NCBI GenBank assembly: GCA_037576215.1
Contig: JBANDB010000002.1
Coordinates: 2,170,001-2,234,000 of the forward strand
DNA from: Armillaria gallica
Lineage: Eukaryota > Basidiomycota > Agaricomycetes > Agaricales > Physalacriaceae
Direction of reading: 5' to 3'
Length of the DNA stretch: 64,000 nucleotides
The notes under the pieces are model-generated. The model saw only the letters and a program-made list of their open reading frames with translations, made no database searches and had not been told where the DNA came from. Of this stretch, positions 11,022 through 21,499 are shown one piece after another (position 1 is the first letter of the stretch; the number at the start of each line of letters is the position of its first letter). The translations under genes were made by a program, and so were the position numbers.

Positions 11022-12506
11022 TCATTGCCCTATGATTGCTGGGCTTTCAAGGTTGATCATCTCAACATCATCAGGCTCCTCTGGGGTGCGAGCACGAGGC
11101 ATTCTCGCCCAAATAGGTACTGGCTGAGGGGGTGGAGTTCTGTCTCTCCTTTCCTCTCGTGGTTTAGCTGATTCTATACTTAGCTTACCTTTATTCGGGT
11201 TCAAACGAGTTCCATATGGGTTACTCGGTGAAGCCTTAGTGGCTCCGCAGAGTATCCCTTTTGTTCTCTCGGTTGTACTCGTTGGTGGCCCTCTCGGTAC
11301 ACTTCGACGCTCCTGATTTCGATTCTGCAGGCTGTCCATTTGTCTTTCTACGGCAAAGGCACGGCTTGGCCTTTGGTAAGAGCACATGTCATCGTATTTG
11401 TCCTCTTCCTGGTCACTATTGTAGTAGTCATAGTATTTGTTTTTGTTCCCTTCTTCTTCTTCATCAGAATAGTAAGTTCCCATCATGTTGAATGATACAT
11501 GATTGGTTCTAACTGTCGCCTTGCGGATAGCATCAACGAGTGTTTCAGATCTGATGCGTCGGACAGGTGCTCCATCTGGGAAGGTGATTCGTCCTTTCTC
11601 ATCCTGGCATACCTGACCGTCTCTGATCATCCCATTAATAGGTGGGCATTGTCGTATCATATGTTCAGGACTTCCGCAACCATAGCATATTATTCCTCCC
11701 ATGGTTGTCCTCCCCGTCTCTCGAAACTGAGGCGGCGGTGGAAAATTTGATCTTTGCATGGGTGGGAATATGGCACCAGTCCGTCGAATTAGAGGTGCTA
11801 CAATATCCACAATGGTCGAGTCCATTTTTAGGGCTCGATAATACACCTGTGCGTAATCAGTGTCACTTACCTTCATTCTGGACAGCTTACCAACAAGTTC
11901 TTCAACTTCATCCATCTGATTTCTCTCAGGTTTGGGTTCTTTCTTATTCTTAGCTTTGGACTTACCTTTTTCTTCAAGTTTTTCTCGCCAGTGGTTGTCT
12001 TGATCCCTCCGCCGTTTCTTGGACTTCTCTCGGGGCTCGTCTTCATCTGATTCATCATCAGACTCACTGCCAGATTCATCAGAGGAGTCATACATTGAGG
12101 TACGTTTGCTCTTCTTTCCTTTCTTCTTTCGGCTTAGATGCTTGTTTCGGTGTTTCTTGTCTTCATAGTCTGAGTCATTGTCCGAGTCGGAGGAATCACT
12201 GTCCTCATCATCACTGGAAGTCTCATCTTCGGTCGTCGTCATCTTTAAGAGCTCCCTGAGCTTTGCATGGCGGTCTTTCGACTTTCTTGCTGTCAGGTCA
12301 GCATCGAAACAATCTTGAGTAAACATCGCATACACAATTTTTGCGACGTCTTCTCGTGGGATCACTTTACGTGGGTCGTAACGTGGGTGTGAGGTCATAT
12401 ACCTAGCCTCGACTATTTTTCGAAGGTTACCATTGAGGCCATACCAAAATTTGGTATGTTGCTCGTCTTGTGTGATCTTACCTTTATGAAGTAACCAGTT
12501 TGCCAT
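11022..12506 (-). pseudogene. Gag, C-terminal part with CCHC zinc knuckle
   Basis: This frame continues gag after the TGA at 12570-12572. It begins MANWLLHKGKIT, passes through a highly charged region rich in D, E, S and K (about 11900-12250), and contains one zinc knuckle, CYGCGSPEHMIRQC (CX2CX4HX4C), near 11680. Gag packages the element RNA; the knuckle binds nucleic acid. It ends at a TGA (11022-11024) just after LESPAIIGQ, with the same frame continuing, so the stop may again be a mutated CGA. The ACTAGT-rich block follows. Confidence 0.88.
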
Positions 12507-12569
12507 TGTCAGGAATTCAACCTCATATTTCTTGAATCTTTTGAGGTCATAAATTCCCTTACTGCGCCA

Positions 12570-13382
12570 TCAGTCCGTCAGTTTGTCCAGGTCGCTCACG
12601 AGATATCTTGACTCGTTTAGCTCTGCATCATAATAGGTGAGTATATCCTTTTCGAGTTGTACCCAGTCTTCCTTAACGAAGCTGTCTAGTGCTTCAACAA
12701 ATCTCGTGACTTTGGTCGAACAATAGTCAATGATTCGCCGACACTTTTCTTTATCAGGTACGTTATACACTGCACACATTTGCTTGTACTGGCGTATAAA
12801 CTTCTTGACAGTGTCATATTTTCCGGAAAACTTTGCTGGAGCTGATCGCGCCCCCAATAAGGGCATCATATCTGGTGTTCGGACAGTGTTAGTGTTATAT
12901 GAGGTTGCCGGTATGTGTGCTGTTCCTGTTGTATTTACTGGATTGACTGACAGAAATGATGTTCGATAACTTTGTCTAGCTTGTGTAAAGGAGGCTCCAG
13001 GCATTGATGAAGCTGTTGTTTGATGCTGGGTTCCTGTTGGAGGTGGATTCATTGTGGTTGTTTGGGGTAAGCCATCGTCTTGTTCCTTGATGTCTATAAT
13101 GTCTGACCATACACTGCCTGGTACTTCCCCCGAGTCAGACGTGTCTTCACTCTGGGGGGTGGTGTCTCGATGGTGTTGCCACATCCGTGGATCAATCACT
13201 GGATGGGGTACAGTGTTCTGACTGGAAAGGTTGGGCATTTGATAGGCGCTGGTTGTAGCATCTTCAGGTCCTGGTGCCATTGTATTCGTCGGTATTGCCA
13301 AATATAATGATTTGTGAATGGTACGATGGTTCTGAAGGAAATGAGTTTGGGTGTGAATGGTTTCTGAAGCTATGGGAGTCAA
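12570..13382 (-). pseudogene. Gag, N-terminal part (capsid-like)
   Basis: A frame of 270 codons opens just downstream of the LTR and primer-binding site, as expected for gag. The first 150 residues are P/S/T-rich and disordered; from about 12580-12850 it has the capsid-like stretch APAKFSGKYDTVKKFIRQYKQ and DKEKCRRIIDYCSTKVTRFVE, as in fungal Gypsy Gag proteins. It ends in a TGA (12570-12572), and the same frame continues as WRSKGIYDLKRFKKYE into the zinc-knuckle part. The true start may be the methionine of MAPGPEDATT (about 13280) rather than the first ATG. Confidence 0.82.
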
Positions 13383-13403
13383 TATCAGATTGATTTCCCC
13401 CCC

Positions 13404-13418
13404 TCGCGGTGGGCTCCA
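13404..13418 (-). promoter_or_regulatory. Primer-binding site of the retrotransposon
   Basis: Next to the inner edge of the LTR, the minus strand reads TGGAGCCCACCGCGA. It starts with TGG, complementary to the universal CCA tail of tRNAs, a few bases after the LTR end. This is the expected place and form of a minus-strand primer site. The priming tRNA is not identified. Confidence 0.6.
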
Positions 13419-13422
13419 ATTA

Positions 13423-14058
13423 TGTCATGGATATTTAGGGGTGACTAGAATATATCATACTGTAAATGTTAGTACGACAAAGTGAGTTCGGGGAATCAGC
13501 ATGTGTGCTATACTCTGCTTGACTCCAAGGACGTCCAACGAATGAACGTGTATGATACTGAAATTTAATCAGAGCACGTGTGCGCTTCAATCTCTGATTT
13601 CTTGCTACTGTTACTGCTACTGGGCCAACCGTATGGTGGTTGGCAACTGACTGTTGTTCTGACTGTTAACTGACTGTCTTCACAAAGTCTTCTTGACTTT
13701 GTGATCTTTGCTGCTTAAGATGGTGGAGACTTATCCACCTCTTGTTCTGAATTCAATACTCTCTTTCTGGGGTGTAAAAGTTACATTGCATTTTGTTTCC
13801 TGGCCTTTATATACAAGTTGGCTATCCTATTTTTAGATACTTGGATTACTCAGCCTTCGGCCATCCTGTATGGGTATTAGTAAGGATTTCCTGCTAGTAG
13901 GTGCATCATAGCGCACTGCTTACTCATCCATCGGGTCAGGCATGATTCTCACCTGCTATGGATGGCCGACAACTTACTAAGCGATTAGTAAGCGCTTACT
14001 CAGCACCTTTTCTTGGTCTGATCTCTGGTTTTCTACCAGCCCAGGTTCCGGCCTGACA
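13423..14058 (-). repeat. 5' LTR of the Gypsy element (636 bp)
   Basis: Bounded by the inverted repeat TGTCA (13423-13427) and TGACA (14054-14058). It contains a TATA-like motif, TATATAAAG on the minus strand near 13804-13813, placed to drive minus-strand transcription into gag. The partner LTR is outside the window, so LTR-LTR divergence cannot be read here. Immediately right of it the sequence becomes DUF6534 exon 4 (ACCTGT on the minus strand), fixing the insertion point. ACAGG at 14059-14063 is the likely target duplication. Confidence 0.85.
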
Positions 14059-14326
14059 ACAGGTCTAATGGGAATGCATCAGAAACAAATTACTACCATG
14101 AATGAGCGACGCACATAGCTGCATAGAAAGAGTCCCGAAGAGTCCCCAGTGCAAGACAGAGGCAACAATCTAAATTGCCGTTTTAGTGACTCAATATATT
14201 GTACACAAAAATTCTACCAACTAAAGGTCCAGAACTTCATAAACATGATTCAGTACATGCAGTGCGCAATTCCACGATGGTAACTCACAGTCTTTCTATA
14301 GGATAACCTGCGGGGATGGGCAGCAT
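14059..14326 (-). pseudogene. DUF6534 copy A: 5' exons only, cut by the retrotransposon
   Basis: This is the 5' part of a DUF6534 gene. Exon 1 starts at 14326 (MLPIPAGYPIERL); a 13-nt microexon gives SGPL; exon 3 gives IVASVLHWGLFGTLSMQL; exon 4 begins at about 14064 after an AG acceptor and is interrupted after six nucleotides by the retrotransposon LTR. The rest of the gene should lie left of the window beyond the element. Splice sites and frame up to the break are intact, so the insertion may be what killed it. See copy C for the full gene architecture. Confidence 0.85.
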
Positions 14327-16139
14327 GTTGTATGTGGGGGAGTCGGTTTGCCGGAGTTGAAGGGAAAGAAGCTATACATGTATTGCTGACAATCATCGTG
14401 AGAGACTCGAAAGAAAGAGCATGAATACCTAAGGCCCATCAGCATTACACCATGTCAACTGAGTTGAATGGTCACTGGTAATCGAACTACTCTAATTCAA
14501 TCATGCTCATCATTAATGGTTAGCGCATTGACTGCCCAGAACGGTTCTATTCCAGAAGAAAATCTCCAAAACCAAGATATCACAGAAGAGTTACTGACAC
14601 GTCGACATTGAAACTACCCCATAATAAAGTGCAAGAAAGAACATGAAGATGCCCCGTTACACATGTATCGCCTCCAGCGTCTAGTCGTCTAACAGGGGTG
14701 GCATTGAAATCAACTTCTTATGCACTAAGCTCCCATCATCGGAAATCTTCCTGATCTTTCGCTGTCTGGTGATCTTATTGATTTGAAGAAGTCCCGGGAT
14801 ACGGAATCAATGTGAACTACGGGTGGCAATCTCTGTATCCATCCCTGCTTCATGTCTTCTGGGTATCCTTCGACTTGTACTGCGGAGAGCGGTCAAGGAA
14901 TGCAGAATTGAGGTAGAACTCGAGAGCTCATCGCACCAAAGGAAAACCAAGCGTGGGAAACTATATGCCATGTACCGAAATGGAAATAGAAATTTGAATA
15001 AATATTAAATAATGACCACTGTTTCATTTTGTGACGATCTACTAGTCTCTCATAGACAGACAATGATATAGACCTATTGATGGAAGGGAGGGACGGTCTG
15101 TATGTAGTCTGTTGCTTAATCGGGCCATCTGCCTTGCAACCCAGTTATTACTAATTTGATGGAAACCCGGAAAGCGCGTAACTGATTATTCAGGGTCTTG
15201 AGACGCGTTTTAAGACGGTAGAGGACTATATATTCACAATATAAAGTCTTTTATAGCAGAAAATGAATTTATTATGAAGGGAAAGGTGTACATGCATTAT
15301 TTTCTGTCCAGACACGCTGACCGGCTTGCAATCGGCACTCTAAACTTGCCTCCAGGATCCTTAAATCCGATTCCGTTTGGCGCAGTGCCGACTTACGGCA
15401 ATCAAATTATGTCATGCTTTGTAATAACACGCTTGCAAGTAAAACCCCCCGCATTAAACAATAGACTAACGATCTACCCCGCAAGATTTCTTGACTTGTC
15501 TGGGCGAGAAACCAGCGCTGAGTACAAACTCGTCAGTTTGGCTGTAAACGCGCCCTGGCATGACGGGTGGAAAGATCTTGTCTGTTATTAGACTCACCGA
15601 TAGAAAAAGGCAAGGCTTTCCTACTAGCATTACGATTCAAGAGTTCTTGACATTCCTTTCTATCTCAGCTAGGTCCACATCTGTCGACAGGGACAAAACA
15701 GAGGCCCACTTACCCCCCGTAATATCTGGGGCACCCCTGGGGATCAACCAATCCTCCGCCAATTAGTTCCTCTCCTCCCCAGACTCACCGTGACAGTTTT
15801 TATCACTTCAACGGTCGTTGACTTTGATATTTGAGATGCCTCTTGTCAGTTTATGCTACAGAAGCTTCAGCTAATGCGAATATTGGAACTCGGAGGACAA
15901 AAACTGCTTGAACATGTATGGTGAGTATGCTACCAGAGCCATAGACCCTATTGTTCATGCCACTGCTGAGCCCATATCTAGATGGCATCCCCTCTGTTCT
16001 GCTTACCTCTCTGAGTCTCAGGAACTTCCAGCTCTCATAGAAAGGGAACTTCACTATCTGAGAAAATAACGCCGTCGAGGAGGAGGGCGTCTGATATATT
16101 TCAATCTGGTCCGGTGAGGATAATGCCTTCTCGGTACTC
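14327..16139. other. Upstream region of copy A and decayed intergenic DNA
   Basis: From 14330 to about 15050 the sequence resembles the upstream regions of copies B, C and D, sharing for example the GAGAGCGGTCAAGGA module near 14886 and GTGACGATCTACTA near 15031, so it is probably co-duplicated promoter DNA. From about 15540 to 15900 it matches 23950-24300 (both contain CCCCTGGGGATCAA and CAGACTCACCGTGACAG-like stretches). I see no gene I can support. Confidence 0.4.
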
Positions 16140-16660
16140 CTTTTGAAGGCGTCAGAGCAGCTCAGTCAGTCGATTTGTCCCAACGCTAGGAGGCAAGAAG
16201 GCATTGGTGCCATCGCTGTCAAGGTTAGTCTCCATCGACTATTGTTATATGTCACTATCTCACACAGGATAGCTTGCATTACTGATGACTTGCCACGAAT
16301 CACGCGTAGCCTGGCAGTGCGGAAGGGTTTTTCTTGACGCGTTCATTGCATTTTCAGCCTAGCTAGGTGAGACTGTTACCGCTGGGCTCAACAGACATTT
16401 CATCGTTCATTTCTAGTCCGGTCTATAGACGTGTCCCGCCCAGGACATACCCTACTTCTGTCACCTGCGTTCAAATTTCCAGAGCACTCACAATTGTGCA
16501 TCCCGATTACAGTTCGGAGCTAACGTTCAACCCAAAACCGTTCCTGATACCAGTCGCTGCCATGATTGTTACCAAGCCTGCCATCTTTTTATCATTATCT
16601 GATAGGTTCATTACCTGAGACATGCCTGATAACATAAACAGATGTGTTGAGCCTCTGGTG
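16140..16660 (+). pseudogene. Decayed plus-strand gene fragment co-duplicated with the array (P1)
   Basis: Clearly homologous to 20690-21210 (P2), more weakly to 46200-46640, and in part to 49040-49160. Shared marks are TATGTCACTATCTCACACAG, which ends like an intron acceptor, AGCTAGGTGAGAC, and a run encoding TYPTSVTCVQ. The best-conserved frame carries VPPRTYPTSVTCVQIS, then stops and indels appear. The family is not recognised. It lies tail-to-tail with DUF6534 copy B. Similarity in both intron-like and exon-like parts argues for duplication of genomic DNA, not retrocopying. Confidence 0.45.
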
Positions 16661-16887
16661 CCAATTTTTTACACAAAGATCCGCTGAAATTTCGGTAACC
16701 ATTATGATGGAATTAGCAAATAAAGTGTAATATTTGAACTGGCATCGGTGTGTACAACATCAAGACAATAAATATTAGGTAGGATAAGGCTCAAAGAACT
16801 TTGTAGTCTGACAGTTACTCGGGGAGGTTTATACCGCCGTCGCGTGGTTTCTCCTTGGAGGAAATCAGCCCCATTGAAGTGTGCGAA

Positions 16888-18267
16888 TCAATGACTGACA
16901 CTCATTCCACTCATTTCATGATCGCTGCTCAACACCTCTTTAGTTATCGCGACCACTGACACTTGTCCTTGCACCCCGTCCGTTCGTTGTGTGCCCTGGG
17001 TTGAATGGGAGGTGATATCCCCCACCATAGTGGTTGTCATCTCCATATCGGTTGAAGACGTATAGATATCCCATCCACCCATAATACGGATTCACGAATT
17101 CAGCACCATGTAAACGGTATTAGCATATAGCTTGGATATGACGAAAGCAGGTGTTGCATAGAATGTCTGCCCAGGGAAGGCAAAAAAGAGGATAAGGCTG
17201 AGTAGAGTGACAACAGCTAAAAGTGGAAAGCGTCAATGTCCTGACAACTGTGAAATGTAGGGAGTAAATACCTGTTACAGATCCCGTTTCAATGGTGAGA
17301 CGAATTAACTTCGTGACCATAATTCGGGTCTGACGAAAACCAGTGCTGCTGTGCATAAGCTGCGATACAGTATCAATGTCAATGAAGATAACTGAAAGAG
17401 AGAAAGGGGCTCACATAGTAAGTCATGCAGAGAGCGATGACAATATCACACAAGGCAGAGCCTCCGCACCAAATCTATGCGTGCATCAGCACCATTAGCA
17501 GGATATCTAGTAAGTTAGTTACCCTGACGGCGATGGACGTCTTCCGGTTATTGAGTTTAGTGATGTTGTTTGCTTCAAAAGAGTAGACACCTGTAATTAT
17601 AGCTGCTACAGAGCTGGTCAAGGATACCTGTAAATAGATGAGCTAGACTGCCGTGGATAACGAGCACGGGGACGAACACAGATGACGAATGTTGGGATGA
17701 TTCGTGACTTTGACAATATGAAGATTCGGTATGCATAGAAGACATGCCCGACACAAGCAACTGTATTCGTGTTAAGAAATGAGCAGAAGATGCTGCACGT
17801 AGTGACGCACTAATGGCGCTCATGATCGGGACAATGAGCCAATTGAAATGTATGTCTGTGAGGGCATCTAAATTACCGAACCCGTATCCGAATAGTGCAA
17901 ACGCATCGTGGCCGGCGAGTATTGTCTGAATGAGTTCGACAATGTAGATGCTGTAGACGAGAATTTTTATGAATTGCTTGTCGTTCGGAAATGCTAGATA
18001 GTACAGATCTATTAACAAGAACATATTAGAAACAACGTTACTAGAGAATGAGTGACGCACACAGCTGTACAGAAAGAGTCCCAAAGAGTCCCCAGTGCAA
18101 GAGATGGGCAACGATCTAAATTACCGTTTTATTGGCTGAATAGACTAAACGCACAATGACAAACCTCCGGTCCAGACCTGAAATGAGAGTATTCAGTACA
18201 CATTACTCAACTTGAAGATTATAACTTACAGCTTTTCTACGGGATAATCTGCGGGGACAGGATGCAT
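16888..18267 (-). pseudogene. DUF6534 copy B, nonsense codon in the last exon
   Basis: A DUF6534 multi-pass membrane protein gene with the nine-exon layout of the array. Exon 1 starts at 18267 (MHPVPADYPVEKL), then microexon, exons 3-8 and exon 9 from 17216. All splice sites follow GT-AG and the frame holds through IWCGGSALCDIVIALCMTYY and TGFRQTRIMVTKLIRLTIETGSVT. At 17094-17092 the codon after VLNS is TGA; every other paralogue with this exon has CGA (arginine). The product would be 251 residues and keep all predicted membrane helices but lose the cytosolic tail (GGWDIYTSSTDM..., still readable to 16888). It may be a truncated but stable protein or a pseudogene. Confidence 0.85.
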
Positions 18268-19634
18268 GTCATATCTGGCGTCATTTTTCTGGTTCTGAAG
18301 GGAGAGAAGCTGTACATATATCGTTGGTAATCATCGTGAGAAACTTGAAAGAAGGCAGACAAATACCCAAGGCAGGTCAGCATCACACCACAGAAACTGA
18401 GATGATAGACAATCCAAGTACTCCAACCCCAACCATCTCCACCAGACGTTCACGCACTCACCCATTATATTGATTATCATGATTTTGTTCCATTGGTTCA
18501 GAAGAATCTCCGAACCAAGATAATTAGAGCGGAAAACTTACCAGTGCGCTGACACCTAGGTGATATTAAAACTATCCCCAGAATAAACTGTGAGAAGAGC
18601 GAATAATTTCTTACTCACTATGCTATACATTTGTCGTGTCTATCTATCTTCTTCCTCGTCCAACAGATGGATCGAATGCGGCTTCTTATGCCTCATCTTC
18701 TCTCACCATCGGGAATATCTTTGATATATTACGACGGCCTGTGTTTTTGTTGGTCTGAAGTCCTGTAGCCATCGAAACACGGCATTGTCCTTGATTGTCC
18801 CTGCGATACTATGGGTGGTAATCTCGGTTAGCGTTCCGACAACTCGGCTTCGCACGGCTTGGCGTGACTTCTTGTGAATTGGAAGTCATCACGACTTCCA
18901 GCCGAAATTTGTCAGCAACCCGGCTCGAAGTCATATCAACTTTCGGCATGCCATCGACTTTACTAGACGTTACTCAAAATAGCAATACCAAACTTCAATT
19001 TCAGTGGATAAGCTACAATGCTGGGGATATGCTAGTCAATAAAAGAGTTTGAGGCCACTGCACATATATTGCATGTAAAGATGTCCCAAAAGGTGTTATA
19101 GAATGGCTCGCTGTGGACGGTTGAGGAGGGTGGGAACATTGTGGCTGTGTCGTAAAATGTCCAGTTTGGGAAATTGGGCCATATTTTGCAGCCGGTGGCA
19201 TGTTGACTCGAAGCCGTAGTCAAGCCGATCACACTGGCTTGACTTCTTTCGGCATGACTCCATCGGCATGCGACTGGAAGCCGAGTCATCGGAACACTAA
19301 TCTCGGTATAAATCTCTTGCACCGAATCATTCCTGGGTCATGTCTTCCAAGTCCCCCTCGACAATTATACTGCACCGAGAGCGGTCAAGGAGACATAGAA
19401 CTGGACCAGAGCTCATCGATGGATCATGAAATGCAAGTGTGGGAAAGCATGACACCATGTACCAAAATAGAAATCCCGACTCGAAGGACGACCACCATCT
19501 ATCCCGTCAATTTACGAGAATTTTTTACTTTCTTTCCTGAACGACCAGTACTATCAACACCCACTGCTGATGTGCCTTATCATCAGGGTTTAATGCAATT
19601 TATTCGAAGCCGAACGGTGAAGATGGTGGCCGTC
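18268..19634. other. Upstream region of DUF6534 copy B
   Basis: No supported gene. The stretch 18270-18800 matches the upstream DNA of copies D and H: CTTCTTCCTCGTCCAACA-type motif near 18650, the matching segments near 28690 and 51160-51240. Near 19370-19480 the GAGAGCGGTCAAGGAG and GTGGGAAAGCA modules recur, as near 28945 and 29155. These are probably duplicated promoter and 5' regions. Confidence 0.4.
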
Positions 19635-19968
19635 TGTTATGGGATTACCTATATGACTACGTACCGTTGACTCCATTATCTCCTTTCGCTATGACTATCT
19701 CCTTTCATATCTTCGAGTCACCTTTACTCTTCTTCCACTAGAATACCATGGAACCTTCTCGCGTCTTCGGTGACAAGTATATATATACGAGCAGTAGTGT
19801 ACTAGATACTCACTTTGAATTACAACCCCTTTACGCCTTTACTTACGAGTGAACTTAAGGGATTGCCGAACCTCTATAGGTTAATCGGAATCAAAGGCTC
19901 AAGCGAACGCTTACACGGTAACTGATTGAACTTTCTTCTATTATCATCCTCAGCTCTTATCTAGTACA
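19635..19968 (+). repeat. LTR-like sequence with primer-binding-like tail, possibly Copia type
   Basis: Starts TGTTATGGG and ends CTAGTACA, with a TATA-like run (GTATATATATACGA) near 19779. It is followed directly by TCAGAGAAGGTAACAG, which resembles the initiator-tRNA primer region (TATCAGAGC type) of fungal Copia elements. No gag or pol follows, so it would be a decayed or truncated copy. I saw no target duplication. The call rests on LTR-like ends and the primer-like tail. Confidence 0.4.
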
Positions 19969-20689
19969 TCAGAGAAGGTAACAGATTTATCTATCTACGG
20001 ATATACTAACCTTTTCTTCGCAGATTTACTCTCATTCGCAACACCGTCGCAGGAAAATTTTGACTAATTGCCAGTCCCCGTCATGCGCTAATATGCAGCA
20101 ATTCTTGACTTTTTTTTCGTTCCAGGCTCGAGCTACGTTTGAATGTGTCGAGAACTACTCAGATTTTGGAGAATGCGAAAGCCTGGCCATCGGAGTATCA
20201 CTGCAACTTTTTGGGCAGTAGGGCTTTTCCGTCCAAAGGTATCACCAACTTTACGTTCCACCGAAGCCACCACCGGATTTTCAAGTCGATCGACATATAC
20301 CAGGAACGAAATCGACGTTACTGAGGAGCACGACTACCTGGACTGTACATGAATCTGGTCTTCAAACCGTCCGAGGCGACTTGCTGATTGACAAAGGCCT
20401 GGTGAAGGCCTTGCGCCGTTAATCTGATTTTTTGACAAGAATGGCAATGAGTTTGTTGTATACAACGCCAGGTGCGCGTGAGTTTCACCAGGGTATGTGT
20501 TTTGCTTTATCACGCTATTCTCATTGAACGGCGTAACAGACTTGTAAGTCTACACTTCCACGTTGGCAATTGCGGCTTACCAGACCTCACAGGCGCCTCG
20601 GATACAAACTCGTTTGTTGGCATTATGCGACATTGGCTCAGGAGCCTGGATGGATTGAATATTTACGATGATTTTTCCATATGTCCTTC

Positions 20690-21210
20690 TCTGGTGAGCT
20701 TACTTGGCTCCCGCATCCTCGAATGCAATCAGTGCGTTTTATTGGTCGATTTATCCCGACGCTAGGAGGCACAAAGGCGCCGCCGCCATAGCTATCGCGG
20801 TTAGTCTCCGAGTCCGTGGACTATTGTCCTATGTCACTATCTCACACAGGATAGCCTGCATCACCGATGATTATTTCACACGTAGCCCGAGAGTACGGGG
20901 TTTTTTCTTGATGGGTTCATTGCAGTTTCAGCCCAGCTAGGTGAGACCTTCATTGCTTGGCTCGACAGACATTTCACGGTTCACTTCTAGTCCGGTCTAC
21001 GGATGTGTCCCGCCCGTGACATATCCTACTTCTATCACCTGCTTTCAAACTTTCCAGAGTACCCGTTGTGCATCCCGACTGCAGTTGGGGACTAACGTTC
21101 AGCCCAAACTGTCCCTGCTTATAGTCGCTACCATGACACTTACTAAGCCTATTTCCTTTTCATCGTTATTTGATGGGTTCATTACTTGAGAAATGCCTGA
21201 TAGCATAAAC
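20690..21210 (+). pseudogene. Decayed plus-strand gene fragment co-duplicated with the array (P2)
   Basis: Second copy of the fragment described at 16140-16660. It shares RHKGAAAIAIAV-like coding just before a GTTAGTCTCC donor-like site, the TATGTCACTATCTCACACAG acceptor-like end, and the TYPTSITCFQ-encoding stretch. It has stop codons and small indels relative to P1. It lies immediately left of (3' to) DUF6534 copy C, as P1 does for B. Product unknown. Confidence 0.45.
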
Positions 21211-21499
21211 AGATGTATTGACTACAGACCCGCAGAAATTTCGGTCACTATTATATTGGAATCAGCGAACAAAAGGGACTTCCGTACTTCGTTACTTGTC
21301 AGAGATGAGCGTCGCTCTTTGAATAAGTATCGTTACCGGGCTCAAAAATCAATCTTTTTTAACAACTGTATATGTAAAAGTGAGCGGAACACAGAAAGGC
21401 GTACATTTGAAGTGGCAGCATGTTTATAACAACAAGACAATAGATGAATGAGGACGGCGTGGGCTCAAAGAATGCACTCTGACAGTCACGCAGGGAGGC

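Larger units (their letters stand above)
1..14058 (-). mobile_element. Ty3/Gypsy LTR retrotransposon, incomplete at the left edge
   Basis: Read on the minus strand, the order is 5' LTR (13423-14058), primer-binding site, gag (11022-13382), aspartic protease (about 9038-9640), pol linker (7021-9019), reverse transcriptase (1104-about 2330), RNase H (423-1097) and the start of the integrase zinc-binding region (1-422). Protease-RT-RNase H-integrase is the Ty3/Gypsy order. The rest of integrase and the 3' LTR must lie left of the window. Gag and pol frames are interrupted by in-frame TGA codons, and the interior holds extra blocks (2755-5140, 5460-7020, 9645-10935), so this copy is not autonomous. 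It sits inside DUF6534 copy A. Confidence 0.9.
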
